This document shows, piece by piece, positions 1-10,873 of a stretch of 64,000 nucleotides of DNA (the stretch's first letter is position 1; every line of letters begins with the position of its first letter). The stretch is taken from assembly GCF_000521565.1 (NCBI RefSeq), contig NZ_CP002701.1, positions 310,001 through 374,000 on the forward strand, written 5' to 3'. The position numbers and the translations under genes are program-made. The notes beneath the pieces were generated by a model. It was given only the letters and a program-made list of their open reading frames with translations, was not told the DNA's origin and made no database searches. This DNA is from Buchnera aphidicola str. G002 (Myzus persicae). GTDB taxonomy: Bacteria > Pseudomonadota > Gammaproteobacteria > Enterobacterales > Enterobacteriaceae.

Positions 1-152
1 ATGATATTTTAACTTCCAAAATGAAAGAATATACTTTATTAAGCATTCAATATGTTTATCCTAAAAAAATAATAGAACGTTTTACTTCTTCTATATCACA
101 TAATTTTAGTAAAATATTATTGAAAATGTTTTTAAATAAGAATTATTTCTAA
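1..152 (+). CDS. sohB: SohB, C-terminal end only (partial)
   Basis: An open frame enters from the left edge (codons start at position 3) and stops with TAA at 150-152, giving 49 residues. The segment KKIIERFTSS followed by a basic, leucine-rich tail resembles my recollection of the C terminus of E. coli SohB, an inner-membrane peptidase of the SppA/S49 family. In E. coli sohB lies just upstream of topA in the same direction, and topA follows here after 110 bases, so context agrees. The catalytic domain lies outside the window, so nothing can be said about its integrity. The assignment rests on a short tail plus synteny. Confidence 0.7.
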   Translation, partial: DILTSKMKEYTLLSIQYVYPKKIIERFTSSISHNFSKILLKMFLNKNYF

Positions 153-262
153 TTTTTTTCTTTTTAATAAAAAATTTGTAGATTTTTTAAAAAAAATCAT
201 GATATTCATATTTCTTTCTAAAGTAAAATAATAAAACAATATATAATGAATTTGGTAAAAAT

Positions 263-2830
263 ATGCAAAAATCTCTTGTGATAGTTGAATCTCCAGTAAA
301 AGCAAAAACTATAAATCAATACTTAGGTGATGAATATATAGTTAAATCTAGCATAGGACACGTAAGAGATTTACCTACTAGTAATTTAAATAATAAACAA
401 AAAATTCAGAATTCTAAACATTCTAGCAAAAAAAACATTTTAATAGAAAAAATAGGTATCAATCCTTATCAAGATTGGAAAGCTCAATATTATATTTTAC
501 CTGGAAAAGAAAAAATAGTTACTGAATTAAAAAATATTGCAAATCAAGTTGATTATATATATTTAGCTACGGATTTAGATAGAGAAGGAGAAGCAATAGC
601 TTGGCATTTAAAAGAAGTTATTGGTGGTCATCCATCTAAATTTAGACGTGTTGTATTTAATGAAATAACACAACATTCAATAGAAAAAGCTTTTAATAAT
701 GTTGGTTATTTAAATATGAATCGAGTATATGCCCAACAAGCACGTCGTTTTATGGATCGTATTGTAGGTTATATGATCTCTCCTTTATTGTGGGCAAAAA
801 TTTCAAGGGGTTTATCTGCCGGACGAGTTCAATCGGTAGCAGTTCGAATTATTGCAGATCGTGAAAAAATTATAAAAAACTTTATACCAGAAGAGTATTG
901 GCAATTAAGTGTTTCTCTTTTTTTAAAAGAAAAAGAAAATATTACTATGAATGTGACTCATTTTCAAAATGAAACATTTCGTCCAGTGAGTAAAAAAGAA
1001 GTAGATCAAGCAATAAAAAAAATTAAAAAATCATTATTTACTGTCAAAAATCGTGAAGATAAAATATTTTACAAGATAGCACCTGCTCCTTTTATAACTT
1101 CTACTTTGCAACAATCTTCTAGTCTATTTTTAGGTTTTAGTGTGAAAAAAACAATGTTTTTAGCACAAAAATTATATGAAAAAGGTTATATAACTTATAT
1201 GAGAACTGATTCATATTATTTAAGTGAATATGCTATTGAAACTGTTAGGTTATATATAAAAAATTATTATGGAAAGAGTTATTTACCTAAACAACCTAAT
1301 CTATATTCTAATCAAAAATATTCTCAAGAAGCACACGAAGCTATTCGACCTTGTAATGTTCAAATAAAACTTATAAAATCAGAACATTTAAATTCTGACG
1401 CCCAAAAATTGTATTCATTGATTTGGAATCGATTTGTATCTTCTCAAATGACACCAGTAAAATATCAATCTATTACAATAATAGTGATAGCTGATCAATT
1501 TAAATTACAAAAAAAAGAAAGAATAGTAATATTTAAAGGTTGGACTATCGTTTTAAAAGAAGAAAATAATATTTGTTCTGAATTTCTTATTCTAGATATA
1601 GGAAATTTACTATTATTAAATAAAATCACACCTATTCAAAAATTTACAAAACCTCCTCCACGTTTTACTGAAGCATCTTTAGTGCGTGAGTTAGAAAAAA
1701 AAGGTATTGGTAGACCTTCTACTTATGCTTCTATTACATCAAAAATACAAGATCGAGGATATGTTAAAATAAAAAAAAATAAGTTTTATGCTGAAAAAAT
1801 GGGCGAAATTCTGACTATTCGACTAAAAAAAAGTTTTAGTGAACTTATTGACTATAATTTTACTGCAAATATGGAAAAAAAACTTGATCAAGTCGCTCAA
1901 AATAAAATTAAATGGAAGACTGTACTGAATTCTTTTTTCTGTAATTTTTCACGACAATTAGAAAAAGCAAAAAAACCTCCAGAAGAAGGAGGAATGGAAC
2001 TAAATTTAATTGTGATGACTTCAATCAATTGTCCAGTTTGTTTTAAAAAAATGGGGATAAAAACAGCAGTTACTGGTGTTTTTCTTAGTTGTTCAGGATA
2101 TGTTTCTGAACCAAAAAAACGATGTAAAAAAACTATAAATCTAATTTCATTAAACGAATGTAATTTAAAACAAAACAATAGCAAAAAAGATGAATTTAAG
2201 AAATTCATTAATAGATGCCGAAAATGTAATATGATTATGGATAGTTATTTAATTAATCCAAAACTAAAAATACACATTTGTTCTAATAATCCAAATTGTA
2301 TTGGTTATACTCTTGAAAAAGGAGTTTTTAACAGCCCTACTTATTTATATGAAACAATTAAATGCGATAAATGTAATGATAATATGATTTTTAAAATAGG
2401 GCGTTTTGGTAAATTTTTTATATGTATTAATGAACTTTGTAAAAATACAAGAAAAGTTTTATCTAATGGTGAAATAGCAGAACCTCAATTCCAGCCAATT
2501 CCATTTCCACAATTATTATGTAAAGAATCTAATGCTTGGTTTGTTTTACGAGAAGGTGTTACTGGTATCTTTTTTGCTGCTAATACTTTTCCAAAATCAA
2601 GAGAAACTAGGTCTCCACTCGTAGAAGAATTAGCTCAGTTTCAAAATTTATTGCCAGAAAAAATACGTTATTTAGCAAGTGGACCTCAAATTGACGATGA
2701 AGGCAATAAAACTATAGTTTGTTTTAATAGAAAGACTAAAGAACATTATATTAGTTCTAAAAAAGAAGGAAAATTTACAAGTTGGTCAGCTATATTTATA
2801 AATAAGAAGTGGTCTATTATTAAAAAATAA
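263..2830 (+). CDS. topA: DNA topoisomerase I
   Basis: Type IA topoisomerase that relaxes negative supercoils by cutting one strand and holding it on a tyrosine. The 855 residues match the usual length of about 865. The N-terminal Toprim domain has the conserved Glu9 and the acidic DLDRE cluster (Asp104, Asp106, Glu108). The active-site tyrosine is Tyr312 in TYMRTDS. Three C-terminal zinc ribbons begin with CxxC pairs near residues 590, 652 and 701 and are followed by a further DNA-binding tail. ATG start. It follows sohB as in E. coli (yciN is missing between them) and converges with suhB 35 bases downstream. Intact and expected to be essential. Confidence 0.97.
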   Translation: MQKSLVIVESPVKAKTINQYLGDEYIVKSSIGHVRDLPTSNLNNKQKIQNSKHSSKKNILIEKIGINPYQDWKAQYYILPGKEKIVTELKNIANQVDYIYLATDLDREGEAIAWHLKEVIGGHPSKFRRVVFNEITQHSIEKAFNNVGYLNMNRVYAQQARRFMDRIVGYMISPLLWAKISRGLSAGRVQSVAVRIIADREKIIKNFIPEEYWQLSVSLFLKEKENITMNVTHFQNETFRPVSKKEVDQAIKKIKKSLFTVKNREDKIFYKIAPAPFITSTLQQSSSLFLGFSVKKTMFLAQKLYEKGYITYMRTDSYYLSEYAIETVRLYIKNYYGKSYLPKQPNLYSNQKYSQEAHEAIRPCNVQIKLIKSEHLNSDAQKLYSLIWNRFVSSQMTPVKYQSITIIVIADQFKLQKKERIVIFKGWTIVLKEENNICSEFLILDIGNLLLLNKITPIQKFTKPPPRFTEASLVRELEKKGIGRPSTYASITSKIQDRGYVKIKKNKFYAEKMGEILTIRLKKSFSELIDYNFTANMEKKLDQVAQNKIKWKTVLNSFFCNFSRQLEKAKKPPEEGGMELNLIVMTSINCPVCFKKMGIKTAVTGVFLSCSGYVSEPKKRCKKTINLISLNECNLKQNNSKKDEFKKFINRCRKCNMIMDSYLINPKLKIHICSNNPNCIGYTLEKGVFNSPTYLYETIKCDKCNDNMIFKIGRFGKFFICINELCKNTRKVLSNGEIAEPQFQPIPFPQLLCKESNAWFVLREGVTGIFFAANTFPKSRETRSPLVEELAQFQNLLPEKIRYLASGPQIDDEGNKTIVCFNRKTKEHYISSKKEGKFTSWSAIFINKKWSIIKK

Positions 2831-2865
2831 GGCTATTGATTACTTATTTTCAATAAAAAATGTCT

Positions 2866-3663
2866 TTATAATAAAAAATATTCTCTCATTTTTTCAGTAA
2901 TTAATCTAACAAATTTTGGACTACTAATTAAATTGCCAGAATGACAATTATTATGTTCATGTCCTCCTGTAAAATCGCTGATTAAGCAGCCTGCTTCTCG
3001 TACTTGTAATTTACCTGCTATAAAGTTGCTTGGCTCTAAATTAAAGTCAAATAAGCAATCTATTCTACCCGCTGCAACATAAGCTAAATCAAGTACGGTA
3101 GAACCAGTACATCTAAATAAAATTCCACATAAAATTAATTTTTTATATATTTCAAAATATGCAGATGATCTATCATGAATATACTCAGGTAAATTAACAG
3201 CTACTGTAGTATATTTTAAAGTCTTAATATTACTACATCTAGTTCTATAACCATTGAGCTGTGAACCTTGTCCTTTAACTGCTGTAAATAAATCATTTCT
3301 TATAGGATCATATACTACAGAAATTTCTATTTTATTTCTTACAATCACAGCAATAGAAATACAAAAATGCGGGAAATGTCTGATAAAATTATTTTTTCCA
3401 TCTAGTTCATTAATTATCCAGATAGTATTATTTTCATTTTTTATCGATAAATTTTTTTGATTTTTATTTACAATAATATGATTCGGATAAGATTTGTAAA
3501 TCATTTGACTAATTGTTTTATAAGTTTTATACATAATATTTTCAATAAATATATTCTTTTTTTCTATATCTTCTTTAATAAAATTTTGTGTATCATAATT
3601 TTGAACGATAACACTTCCACCTTTTCTTACTGCACGAATAGCAATATTTAACATGGGGTGCAT
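2866..3663 (-). CDS. suhB: SuhB, inositol-monophosphatase family, active site degraded
   Basis: The 265 residues align along their whole length with E. coli SuhB (267), beginning with the same MHPMLNIA. SuhB is an inositol-1-phosphatase and also a partner of NusA in the ribosomal-RNA antitermination complex. Here the metal-binding residues are mostly gone: E. coli Glu67 is Lys67, the DPLDGTT motif reads NELDGKN (Asp84 became Asn85, only Asp88 remains), the WD pair with Asp212 reads Ser212-Asn213, and the N-terminal NDFVTNVD segment is replaced. Phosphatase activity is therefore unlikely. The rest (for example GQGSQLNGYR and the DLAYVAAGR region) is well kept. A good AGGAG ribosome site precedes the ATG. 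Family assignment is certain; the function as an antitermination factor is inferred. Confidence 0.93.
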   Translation of the reverse strand: MHPMLNIAIRAVRKGGSVIVQNYDTQNFIKEDIEKKNIFIENIMYKTYKTISQMIYKSYPNHIIVNKNQKNLSIKNENNTIWIINELDGKNNFIRHFPHFCISIAVIVRNKIEISVVYDPIRNDLFTAVKGQGSQLNGYRTRCSNIKTLKYTTVAVNLPEYIHDRSSAYFEIYKKLILCGILFRCTGSTVLDLAYVAAGRIDCLFDFNLEPSNFIAGKLQVREAGCLISDFTGGHEHNNCHSGNLISSPKFVRLITEKMREYFLL

Positions 3664-3898
3664 TAAAATCTCCTAAACTTTTAAAATTTGTTAAAATAAT
3701 ATCATAATTTAAATATTTTTAATATTCTTAATCATGAAAAAAGTTTTTTATGTATTAAAAATAAAAAATCAAGTAAATTGATTTCTGATGTAAGATATTT
3801 AAACTATGATTAATAGTAATTCTTTGTTTTAATTTTATATTTTAAGGTAAAATTTTTAATGATAAATTATTTTTATAATCATTTTTTAGGATTTAAAA

Positions 3899-4984
3899 GT
3901 GAATAATATCAATATATTAAATATTTCTAATCCTAAAGTTAATCTATTAGATTTAAATCGTGAAGACTTGAAAATTTTTCTTAATTCTTTAGGTGGAAGA
4001 AATTTTTCTACACAACAAATTATGAATTGGATTTACAAGCATTATTGTAATGATTTTAATAAAATGATGAATATTAGCAAAAAAATTAGAAATGAATTAT
4101 ATGAAAAATCTTATATATTCGCACCACAATTTATAGAAGAAAAAATTTCTTATGATGGAACGATAAAATGGATTACGTCTATTGATAATCAAAAAATAGA
4201 AACAGTTTATATACCAGAAAAAAAACGTTCTACACTTTGTATTTCATCACAAATAGGTTGTTCTTTGAAATGTTATTTTTGCGCAACTGGAAGACAAGGA
4301 TTTAATCGAAATTTAAAAGTTTCTGAAATTATCGCTCAAATTTGGCAAGCAAACAAAATTTTAAAACAAAAAAATATCAATAATCACATTACTAATATAG
4401 TTTTTATGGGGATGGGTGAACCTCTACTCAATTTTAATAATGTTGTTTCTTCAATAAAAATAATTTTAGACGAATATGCTTTTGGTTTATCAAAGCGTCG
4501 TATTACTTTATCTACTTCAGGAATAGTGCCAGCACTAAATAAATTAAGAAATATAATTGATGTTTGTTTGGCTATTTCTTTACATGCTTCTAATGATTCT
4601 ATACGAGATGTGATTATGCCCATTAATAAAAAATATAATATTGAATCTCTTTTAAATTCAGCATTAAAATATTTGAAATATTCAAATGCCAATCGAGGGA
4701 AAATTACAATAGAATATGTCATGTTAAGTGGAATTAATGATTCTAATAAAAATGCTCAACAACTAGCTTCTTTATTAAAAAAAATACCTAGCAAAATTAA
4801 TCTAATTCCTTGGAATTCTTTCATAGGTTCCTCCTTTGTATGTAGTGATATGAATAGAATTAATATTTTTGCAAATATTTTAAGACAAAACGGTTTTACT
4901 ACAGTTATTAGAAAAAATAGAGGACAGGATATTGATGCTGCATGCGGTCAATTAACTGGTAATATAATTAATCGTCTTAAATAG
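3899..4984 (+). CDS. rlmN: Dual-specificity 23S rRNA/tRNA adenine-C2 methyltransferase RlmN
   Basis: Radical-SAM enzyme that methylates A2503 of 23S rRNA and A37 of some tRNAs. The radical-SAM cysteines are Cys121, Cys125 and Cys128 (CSLKCYFC), and the two mechanistic cysteines are present at about Cys114 and at Cys349 (AACGQL). A glycine-rich SAM motif MGMGEPL follows. The length of 361 is slightly below the E. coli protein. The start is GTG at 3899; no in-frame ATG lies nearby that keeps the N-terminal domain. It leads a rightward group rlmN-ispG-hisS, the order of the E. coli locus after removal of the genes between (rodZ, for example). Confidence 0.95.
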   Translation: MNNINILNISNPKVNLLDLNREDLKIFLNSLGGRNFSTQQIMNWIYKHYCNDFNKMMNISKKIRNELYEKSYIFAPQFIEEKISYDGTIKWITSIDNQKIETVYIPEKKRSTLCISSQIGCSLKCYFCATGRQGFNRNLKVSEIIAQIWQANKILKQKNINNHITNIVFMGMGEPLLNFNNVVSSIKIILDEYAFGLSKRRITLSTSGIVPALNKLRNIIDVCLAISLHASNDSIRDVIMPINKKYNIESLLNSALKYLKYSNANRGKITIEYVMLSGINDSNKNAQQLASLLKKIPSKINLIPWNSFIGSSFVCSDMNRINIFANILRQNGFTTVIRKNRGQDIDAACGQLTGNIINRLK

Positions 4985-5009
4985 TTAATTAAACTAAAAC
5001 ATAAAAAAT

Positions 5010-6116
5010 ATGAATAAATATAAAACTATTAATAGAAGAAAATCTGATCGTATTTACGTTGGTACAGTACCTATTGGTAATAACTCTCCTATTTCTATTC
5101 AATCTATGACCAATACAAAAACAACTAATACTTTAGATACGATTAAACAAATTTTAGAATTGCAAAAAGTTGGAGTTGATATTGTTCGAGTTGCAATACC
5201 TACTATGAAAGCTGCTGAATCTTTTAAAATAATTAAAAAAAAGGTCAGCGTTCCATTAATAGCAGATATACATTTTGACTATAGATTAGCCTTAAAATCT
5301 ATAGAATATGGAGCAGATTGTTTAAGAGTCAATCCCGGAAATATTGGTAATAAAAAAAGAGTATCAGAAATTGTGAAGTGTGCAAAAGATAAAAATATTC
5401 CTATTCGTATTGGTGTAAATGCAGGGTCATTAGAAAAAGATATATTAAAAAAATATAGAATACCTACTCCAGAAGCTTTAGTAGAATCAGCTATAAGACA
5501 TATTGAATATTTTGATGATTTAAATTTTCATCAGTTTAAAGTGAGTGTAAAAGCATCTGATGTTTTTCTAGCTGTGGAAGCTTATCGAATTTTAGGAAAA
5601 AAAATTACACAGCCTTTACACATTGGAATAACAGAAGCAGGAAGTTTTAGAAATGGCACAGTAAAATCTTCTATAGGTATTGCTTGTTTATTATTAGATG
5701 GTATTGGAGATACACTACGAATTTCATTATCAGCAAATCCTATAGAAGAAGTAAAAGTAGGTTATGATATTTTAAAAGTTCTTGGTTTAAGATCTCGAGG
5801 AATTAATTTTATTGCCTGTCCTACCTGTTCTAGACAAGAATTTGATGTTATTAATATAGTTAATCAATTAGAAAAAAGATTGGAAGATATCTCTACTCCA
5901 ATAGATGTTTCTATTATTGGATGTATTGTTAACGGAATAGGTGAAGCAAAATTATCAACACTAGGGTTAACAGGAGGCTATAAAAAAAGTGCATTTTATG
6001 AAGATGGAATACGTCAAAAAAACAAATTAAAAAATGAAGAAATTATTGAAAAATTAGAAATCAAAATTCGGAATAAAATAAAAAAAATAGATGAATTAAA
6101 TAATTGTAAAAAATAA
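5010..6116 (+). CDS. ispG: 4-hydroxy-3-methylbut-2-en-1-yl diphosphate synthase
   Basis: Iron-sulfur enzyme of the MEP isoprenoid pathway that converts methylerythritol cyclodiphosphate to HMBPP. The cluster ligands Cys270, Cys273, Cys305 and Glu312 are all present at the E. coli positions (CPTCSRQEF and GCIVNGIGE). An N-terminal TIM barrel fills the first 250 residues. The 368 residues compare with 372 in E. coli. It starts 25 bases after rlmN and is followed by hisS, so the three are probably cotranscribed. The protein needs reduced flavodoxin, and fldA lies elsewhere in this window. Confidence 0.97.
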   Translation: MNKYKTINRRKSDRIYVGTVPIGNNSPISIQSMTNTKTTNTLDTIKQILELQKVGVDIVRVAIPTMKAAESFKIIKKKVSVPLIADIHFDYRLALKSIEYGADCLRVNPGNIGNKKRVSEIVKCAKDKNIPIRIGVNAGSLEKDILKKYRIPTPEALVESAIRHIEYFDDLNFHQFKVSVKASDVFLAVEAYRILGKKITQPLHIGITEAGSFRNGTVKSSIGIACLLLDGIGDTLRISLSANPIEEVKVGYDILKVLGLRSRGINFIACPTCSRQEFDVINIVNQLEKRLEDISTPIDVSIIGCIVNGIGEAKLSTLGLTGGYKKSAFYEDGIRQKNKLKNEEIIEKLEIKIRNKIKKIDELNNCKK

Positions 6117-6166
6117 TACTTAATTAATTCTTTGATTATTTTATTATACATAAGTAAGAGAGAATA

Positions 6167-7384
6167 GTGAAAAAAGAAATTAAATCTATTAGAGGCATGC
6201 ATGATTATCTTCCAGAAGAATTAAAAATTTGGAATTATGTAGAAACTATTTTAAAAGAAATTTTAACTAACTATTGTTATTTAGAAATTAGATTGCCGTT
6301 ATTAGAAAAAACTGAAATTTTTAAAAGAGCTATTGGCAATGTCACTGATGTAGTTGAAAAAGAAATGTATTCTTTTAACGATCGAAAAGGTACTAGCTTA
6401 ACTTTGCGACCAGAAGGTACTGTTGGTTGTGTTAGATCTTTTATACAAAATAATTTATGCAATCAAAAAAATAACAGATTTTGGTATTTAGGTCCTATGT
6501 TTAGATATGAAAGACCACAAAAGGGAAGATACCGTCAATTTTATCAATTAGGAGCTGAAGTATTTGGATTAGATAAAGAAGATATTGATTTAGAAATCAT
6601 TTTATTAACAAATCGTTTATGGAAAAAAATTGGTATTCATTCGCATGTACAATTAGAAATAAATTCTATTGGTTCTAAAAAAGATCGACTGAATTATAAA
6701 AAAGAATTAGTATTTTTTCTTAAAAAAAATGAACATTTGTTAGATCAGGATTGTCAAAGACGATTATATACTAATCCTTTACGGATATTAGATTCTAAAA
6801 ATCAAGAAATCAAAAAAATACTTCAATCGGCTCCATCATTGAATGACTATATTGATATGTCTTCAATTAATCATTTTAAAAACTTATGTAATATGATGAG
6901 TTCTCACGGAATTAAATACGTATATAATAAAAATTTAGTACGAGGATTAGATTATTATAATAGAACAGTCTTTGAATGGACAAGTAATTATTTAGGTTCA
7001 CAAAATACAATTTGTGCAGGAGGAAGATATGATTCATTAGTAGAAGATATGGGAGGGAAAAAAACATCTGCTATAGGTTTTGCAATTGGAATCGAACGAT
7101 TAGTGTTATTACTTAAGTCATTAAATATTTTAAATATCACAAGAGAAGAAATAAATATTTACATTATTTTTATAGGAGAGGAAAATAAATATCATGCTGT
7201 CAAATTATCTGAAGAAATAAGAAATTTATATCCTAAATTAAAAATATTTGTTGATTTTTTCAATCAAAACCTGAAAAAGAAAATAAAAAATGCTGTCAAC
7301 GCTTCAGCAAAACTTGCTATTATTATTACTTCTAAAGAAATGAAAGAAAAATTTTTTTTAGTTAAAGACTTGAAAAATAAATAA
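6167..7384 (+). CDS. hisS: Histidyl-tRNA synthetase
   Basis: Class II synthetase that charges tRNA-His. Motif 2 ([14 protein letters not shown], starting near residue 111) and the HisRS-specific [15 protein letters not shown] block (near residue 259) are clear, and motif 3 is present as [10 protein letters not shown]. Length is 405 residues against about 424 in E. coli. The start is GTG at 6167, chosen because [12 protein letters not shown] follows immediately, as in the family, and because an AAGAGAG ribosome site lies just upstream. The reduced C-terminal anticodon-binding domain is still recognisable. Third gene of the rlmN-ispG-hisS group. Confidence 0.96.
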   Translation: MKKEIKSIRGMHDYLPEELKIWNYVETILKEILTNYCYLEIRLPLLEKTEIFKRAIGNVTDVVEKEMYSFNDRKGTSLTLRPEGTVGCVRSFIQNNLCNQKNNRFWYLGPMFRYERPQKGRYRQFYQLGAEVFGLDKEDIDLEIILLTNRLWKKIGIHSHVQLEINSIGSKKDRLNYKKELVFFLKKNEHLLDQDCQRRLYTNPLRILDSKNQEIKKILQSAPSLNDYIDMSSINHFKNLCNMMSSHGIKYVYNKNLVRGLDYYNRTVFEWTSNYLGSQNTICAGGRYDSLVEDMGGKKTSAIGFAIGIERLVLLLKSLNILNITREEINIYIIFIGEENKYHAVKLSEEIRNLYPKLKIFVDFFNQNLKKKIKNAVNASAKLAIIITSKEMKEKFFLVKDLKNK

Positions 7385-7487
7385 AAAAGAATACTATCTT
7401 TTAAAAAATGAAATAATGATAAAAATTAAAAGTTTTTTTTAAATTAACTGTGTTTAAATCTTTTTTTAATAAAATTTTAGGAAAAAA

Positions 7488-8741
7488 ATGTTTAATTCCA
7501 AAATAGAATTTTCAAAATATGATCCAGAATTATGGAATGCTATAGAAAAAGAAAGAAAAAGACAAGAATTTCATATAGAACTAATTGCATCTGAAAATTA
7601 CACTAGTAATTATATCATGAACGTACAGGGCTCGCAATTAACTAATAAATATGCAGAGGGTTATCCTGGAAAACGATATTATGGTGGGTGTAAATATGTT
7701 GATATTATTGAAGAACTAGCCATTCAGCGAGCAAAAAAATTATTCGATGCTGATTATGCGAATGTTCAACCTCATTCTGGATCTCAAGCTAATTTTGCTG
7801 TTTACACAGCATTGTTAAGTCCTGGAGATACAATATTAGGTATGAAATTATCGCATGGAGGACATTTGACTCATGGATCTCCTGTAAATTTTTCAGGCCA
7901 AATATATAATGTAATTTCATATGGTGTAGATACAAATGGTAATATAGATTATCAAGAACTATTGTATTTGACTAGGAAATATAAACCTAAAATGATTGTT
8001 GGTGGTTTCTCAGCATATTCTGGGATTTGTGACTGGAAAAAAATGCGTGAGATTGCTGATGAAGTTAATGCATATTTTATTGTTGATATGGCTCACATAG
8101 CTGGTCTAGTAGCTGCTCAAATTTACCCAAATCCAATACACTATGCTCATGTTGTGACAAGTACTACTCATAAAACATTAGCAGGACCTAGAGGTGGGCT
8201 TATTCTTGCTAAAAATGGAAATGATACGTTATATAAAAAATTAAACTTATCAGTTTTTCCTGGTTCACAAGGAGGTCCTCTGATGCATGTCATTGCAGGA
8301 AAAGCTATTGCATTTAAAGAAGCGTTAGAACCAAAATTTAAAACATATCAAAAGCAGATAGTAAATAATGCTCAAATAATGGCTAAAAATTTTTTAATAC
8401 AAGGATATAAAATTATATCTGGAGGTACATACAATCATTTATTTTTAGTTGATTTAACTGATAAAACATTAACAGGAAAAGATGCCGATATAGCTTTAAG
8501 TAAAGCAAATATCACAATAAACAAAAATACTATACCCAATGATCTAAAGAGTCCTTTTATTACTTCAGGAATTCGTATTGGTACACCTGCTGTTACTAGA
8601 AGAGGATTTAAAGAAACAGAAGTATCTAAAGTATCAGATTGGATAGTGAGTATTTTAAATGACGTTCATGACATTCATAATATTACTAATATTAAAAAGA
8701 AAGTTTTAGAACTTTGTGCACAATTTCCTGTTTATATTTAA
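7488..8741 (+). CDS. glyA: Serine hydroxymethyltransferase
   Basis: PLP enzyme that interconverts serine and glycine and charges tetrahydrofolate with one-carbon units. The full 417 residues equal the E. coli length. The PLP lysine is Lys229 in [13 protein letters not shown], and ASENYTS and [14 protein letters not shown] near the N terminus are intact. ATG start with an AGGA ribosome site. It stands alone, 103 bases after hisS, and converges with bioD. It connects serine made through serC to folate metabolism. Confidence 0.97.
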   Translation: MFNSKIEFSKYDPELWNAIEKERKRQEFHIELIASENYTSNYIMNVQGSQLTNKYAEGYPGKRYYGGCKYVDIIEELAIQRAKKLFDADYANVQPHSGSQANFAVYTALLSPGDTILGMKLSHGGHLTHGSPVNFSGQIYNVISYGVDTNGNIDYQELLYLTRKYKPKMIVGGFSAYSGICDWKKMREIADEVNAYFIVDMAHIAGLVAAQIYPNPIHYAHVVTSTTHKTLAGPRGGLILAKNGNDTLYKKLNLSVFPGSQGGPLMHVIAGKAIAFKEALEPKFKTYQKQIVNNAQIMAKNFLIQGYKIISGGTYNHLFLVDLTDKTLTGKDADIALSKANITINKNTIPNDLKSPFITSGIRIGTPAVTRRGFKETEVSKVSDWIVSILNDVHDIHNITNIKKKVLELCAQFPVYI

Positions 8742-8832
8742 TTTAAAAATGTCATATATGTCCATCTTTGTTAATCATTATATTAATAATTATAAAAATA
8801 GCACTTTAAAATAAATTTATTATAAAATTTTA

Positions 8833-9504
8833 TTACGGTAATTTAATTTTTATTTTCTCCAAATTAATTTTATTTTTATTTTTCAAATAAGGAATTGTAC
8901 CTAATAATGGAGATTTAATATAATTTAGCAAAGTTTGGATGTAATATATATTATATTGATTGTATGGTAAAACGTTATTAGCTATCCAACCGATGCATTT
9001 TATTTTTTCTGAAATAATCGCTTTTTCTGTTAAAATAGCATGATTAATACATCCTAATTTGATTCCAACAATAATAATTACAGTTAACTGTTCTTTTTTT
9101 ACCCAATCAGAAAAAGTCTTTTCATTCGATAAAGGAGTATACCATCCACCAGCACCTTCAATTAAAATCCAATTACTTTTTTTAGTAATATTTTCTAAAC
9201 CTAAAGACATATCTTCAATATTAATAGTCTTTTTTTGTAATTGACTCAAAATATGAGGAGGAGCACTTTCTAAAAATGAAATAGGATTCACTTCTTGATT
9301 GCTTAATTTTATTGAACTGTTTTTTTTTAAAATCATTGCATCATTATTCATTAAACTATATATTTCTTTTTTACATCCAGAAGATACAGGTTTATATCCT
9401 GCTGTTTGATATCCTGCTGCTGTTGCTTTTTGTAATAAAATACTACTGACAAATGTTTTTCCTACATTCGTATCAGTTCCAGTAATAAAAAATTTTTTAA
9501 TCAT
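8833..9504 (-). CDS. bioD: ATP-dependent dethiobiotin synthetase
   Basis: Closes the ureido ring of dethiobiotin from diaminopelargonic acid, CO2 and ATP. The P-loop GTDTNVGKTFVS lies at residues 8-19, the substrate lysine region YKPVSSG follows, and the VEGAGGW motif (here IEGAGGWYTPL) is intact. Length is 223, as in E. coli. It lies on the same strand as bioB but is separated from it by 340 bases, the position where bioF and bioC sit in the E. coli bioBFCD operon. The enzyme looks functional. Confidence 0.95.
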   Translation of the reverse strand: MIKKFFITGTDTNVGKTFVSSILLQKATAAGYQTAGYKPVSSGCKKEIYSLMNNDAMILKKNSSIKLSNQEVNPISFLESAPPHILSQLQKKTINIEDMSLGLENITKKSNWILIEGAGGWYTPLSNEKTFSDWVKKEQLTVIIIVGIKLGCINHAILTEKAIISEKIKCIGWIANNVLPYNQYNIYYIQTLLNYIKSPLLGTIPYLKNKNKINLEKIKIKLP

Positions 9505-9844
9505 AGTTATATCTTATTTTAATAATTAATCCATATTTAAAATTATTGCCAATATTATTAACAAATTATAAAAAAATATTTATTTATCGTTTTTTAATAT
9601 TTATTTTAATAATAATTATTATGAAAATTATTATGAATTTTATAAAATATTTAATTAGTACCTCTATAGCTGAGCAACTCAATAAAGTTAATTTAGTATG
9701 TTTAATAAAAAACATATAACTATGCTTATTAAGTTACTCTAATCTATAGAATTAACTATATGATATTTTTCTTAAAATCATTTTTATTAACTTTACTCTT
9801 ATCTTAAAAATAAAAAATTATTTAACGATATGTTTTTAAGACAA
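9505..9844. other. Gap between bioB and bioD, former bioF-bioC site
   Basis: This stretch holds no open frame of convincing length on either strand. In E. coli the order bioB-bioF-bioC-bioD places two genes exactly here, so it is best read as the remains of their deletion. An imperfect long hairpin at 9665-9748 is the only structure seen. Confidence 0.6.
9665..9748. repeat. Imperfect long inverted repeat in the bioB-bioD gap
   Basis: The arms 9665-9702 and 9711-9748 are imperfect reverse complements around an 8-base loop. Both outer ends match over TATAG and both inner ends over TATGTT. The middle pairs only with small gaps and mismatches, for example a stretch matching at 9 of 11 positions. 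It could be an RNA stem between bioB and bioD in their transcript, or a chance product of high A+T content. Confidence 0.35.
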
Positions 9845-10873
9845 CTATATTGCTGCATTATAGTATTGATCTTTTTTTATTTTTAATGATTTCATTGTAA
9901 AATTATATGGATCTTTTTTTGACACGCTTTGTTCTTTATATTCAGGATTTAAATCCAATTTTTTAAATAATTTTAAGTCATTTTCTTTTTCTGGATTATC
10001 TGCAGTAAGTAATTTACATCCATAAAAAATAGAATTTGCTCCTGCCATAAAGCACATTGCTTGGGTTTGTTCACTCATACTCTGACGTCCAGCAGACAAT
10101 CTAATATAAGATTTTGGCATCATAATACGAGCAGCAGCAATAACACGAATAAAATCAAATGGTTCTACATTTTTATTGTTTTCCATAGGCGTACCTGAAA
10201 TTTTCACTAACATATTAATAGGTACACTTTCTGGTGGAATAGATAAATTAGCTAATTCCATTAATAATTCCATACGATCTTGTACTTTTTCTCCTAAACC
10301 CATTATTCCACCTGAACAAATTTTCATTCCAGCATTACGTACAATTTTTAAAGTATCTATTCGTTCTTTATATGTGCGTGTAGTAATAATACTTTTATAA
10401 AAACTTGGTGATGTATCTAAATTATGATTATAAAAATCTAAACCTGCATCAGCTAATTTCTTTGCTTGTAAACTATTTAACGTTCCTAAAGTCATACAAG
10501 TCTCCATACCCATCAATTTAATTTGTTTAATAATTTTTTCTAAATAAGGCATGTCTTTTTCTTTTGGATTCTTCCAAGCAGCACCCATACAAAAGCGACT
10601 AGAACCAGAATCTTTAGCTTGTTTTGCAGCACTAATCACTTTTTCCATTTCTAATAAAGGTTCTGTTTTTAAACCTGTTTTATATCTAGCACTTTGTGGA
10701 CAATATTTACAATCTTCTGGACAAGCACCTGTTTTTATCGAAAGTAATGTACTTATTTGTAATGTATTTGGATTAAAATATTTTCTATGTTTTTTTTGAG
10801 CTTTAAAAATAAGATCAAAAAATGGTTGTTTAAAAATTTTTTTTGTTTCTTCTAGAGTCCATTTTTTTTTCAT
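9845..10873 (-). CDS. bioB: Biotin synthase
   Basis: Radical-SAM enzyme that inserts sulfur into dethiobiotin as the last step of biotin synthesis. The radical-SAM cysteines are Cys51, Cys55 and Cys58 ([10 protein letters not shown]). YNHNLDTS and the SAGRQSM segment, which holds a ligand of the [2Fe-2S] cluster, are intact. Length is 342 against 346. The start is ATG with a strong GGAG ribosome site. It diverges from bioA across 78 bases, as in E. coli, where that region holds the BirA operator; I do not see a complete operator here. Confidence 0.97.
   Translation of the reverse strand: MKKKWTLEETKKIFKQPFFDLIFKAQKKHRKYFNPNTLQISTLLSIKTGACPEDCKYCPQSARYKTGLKTEPLLEMEKVISAAKQAKDSGSSRFCMGAAWKNPKEKDMPYLEKIIKQIKLMGMETCMTLGTLNSLQAKKLADAGLDFYNHNLDTSPSFYKSIITTRTYKERIDTLKIVRNAGMKICSGGIMGLGEKVQDRMELLMELANLSIPPESVPINMLVKISGTPMENNKNVEPFDFIRVIAAARIMMPKSYIRLSAGRQSMSEQTQAMCFMAGANSIFYGCKLLTADNPEKENDLKLFKKLDLNPEYKEQSVSKKDPYNFTMKSLKIKKDQYYNAAI

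Noticed and set aside
1897-2208. Antisense open frames inside topA, rlmN, aspS, yoaE and others
   Set aside because: They lie opposite well-supported genes, have no recognisable domains and reflect codon composition.
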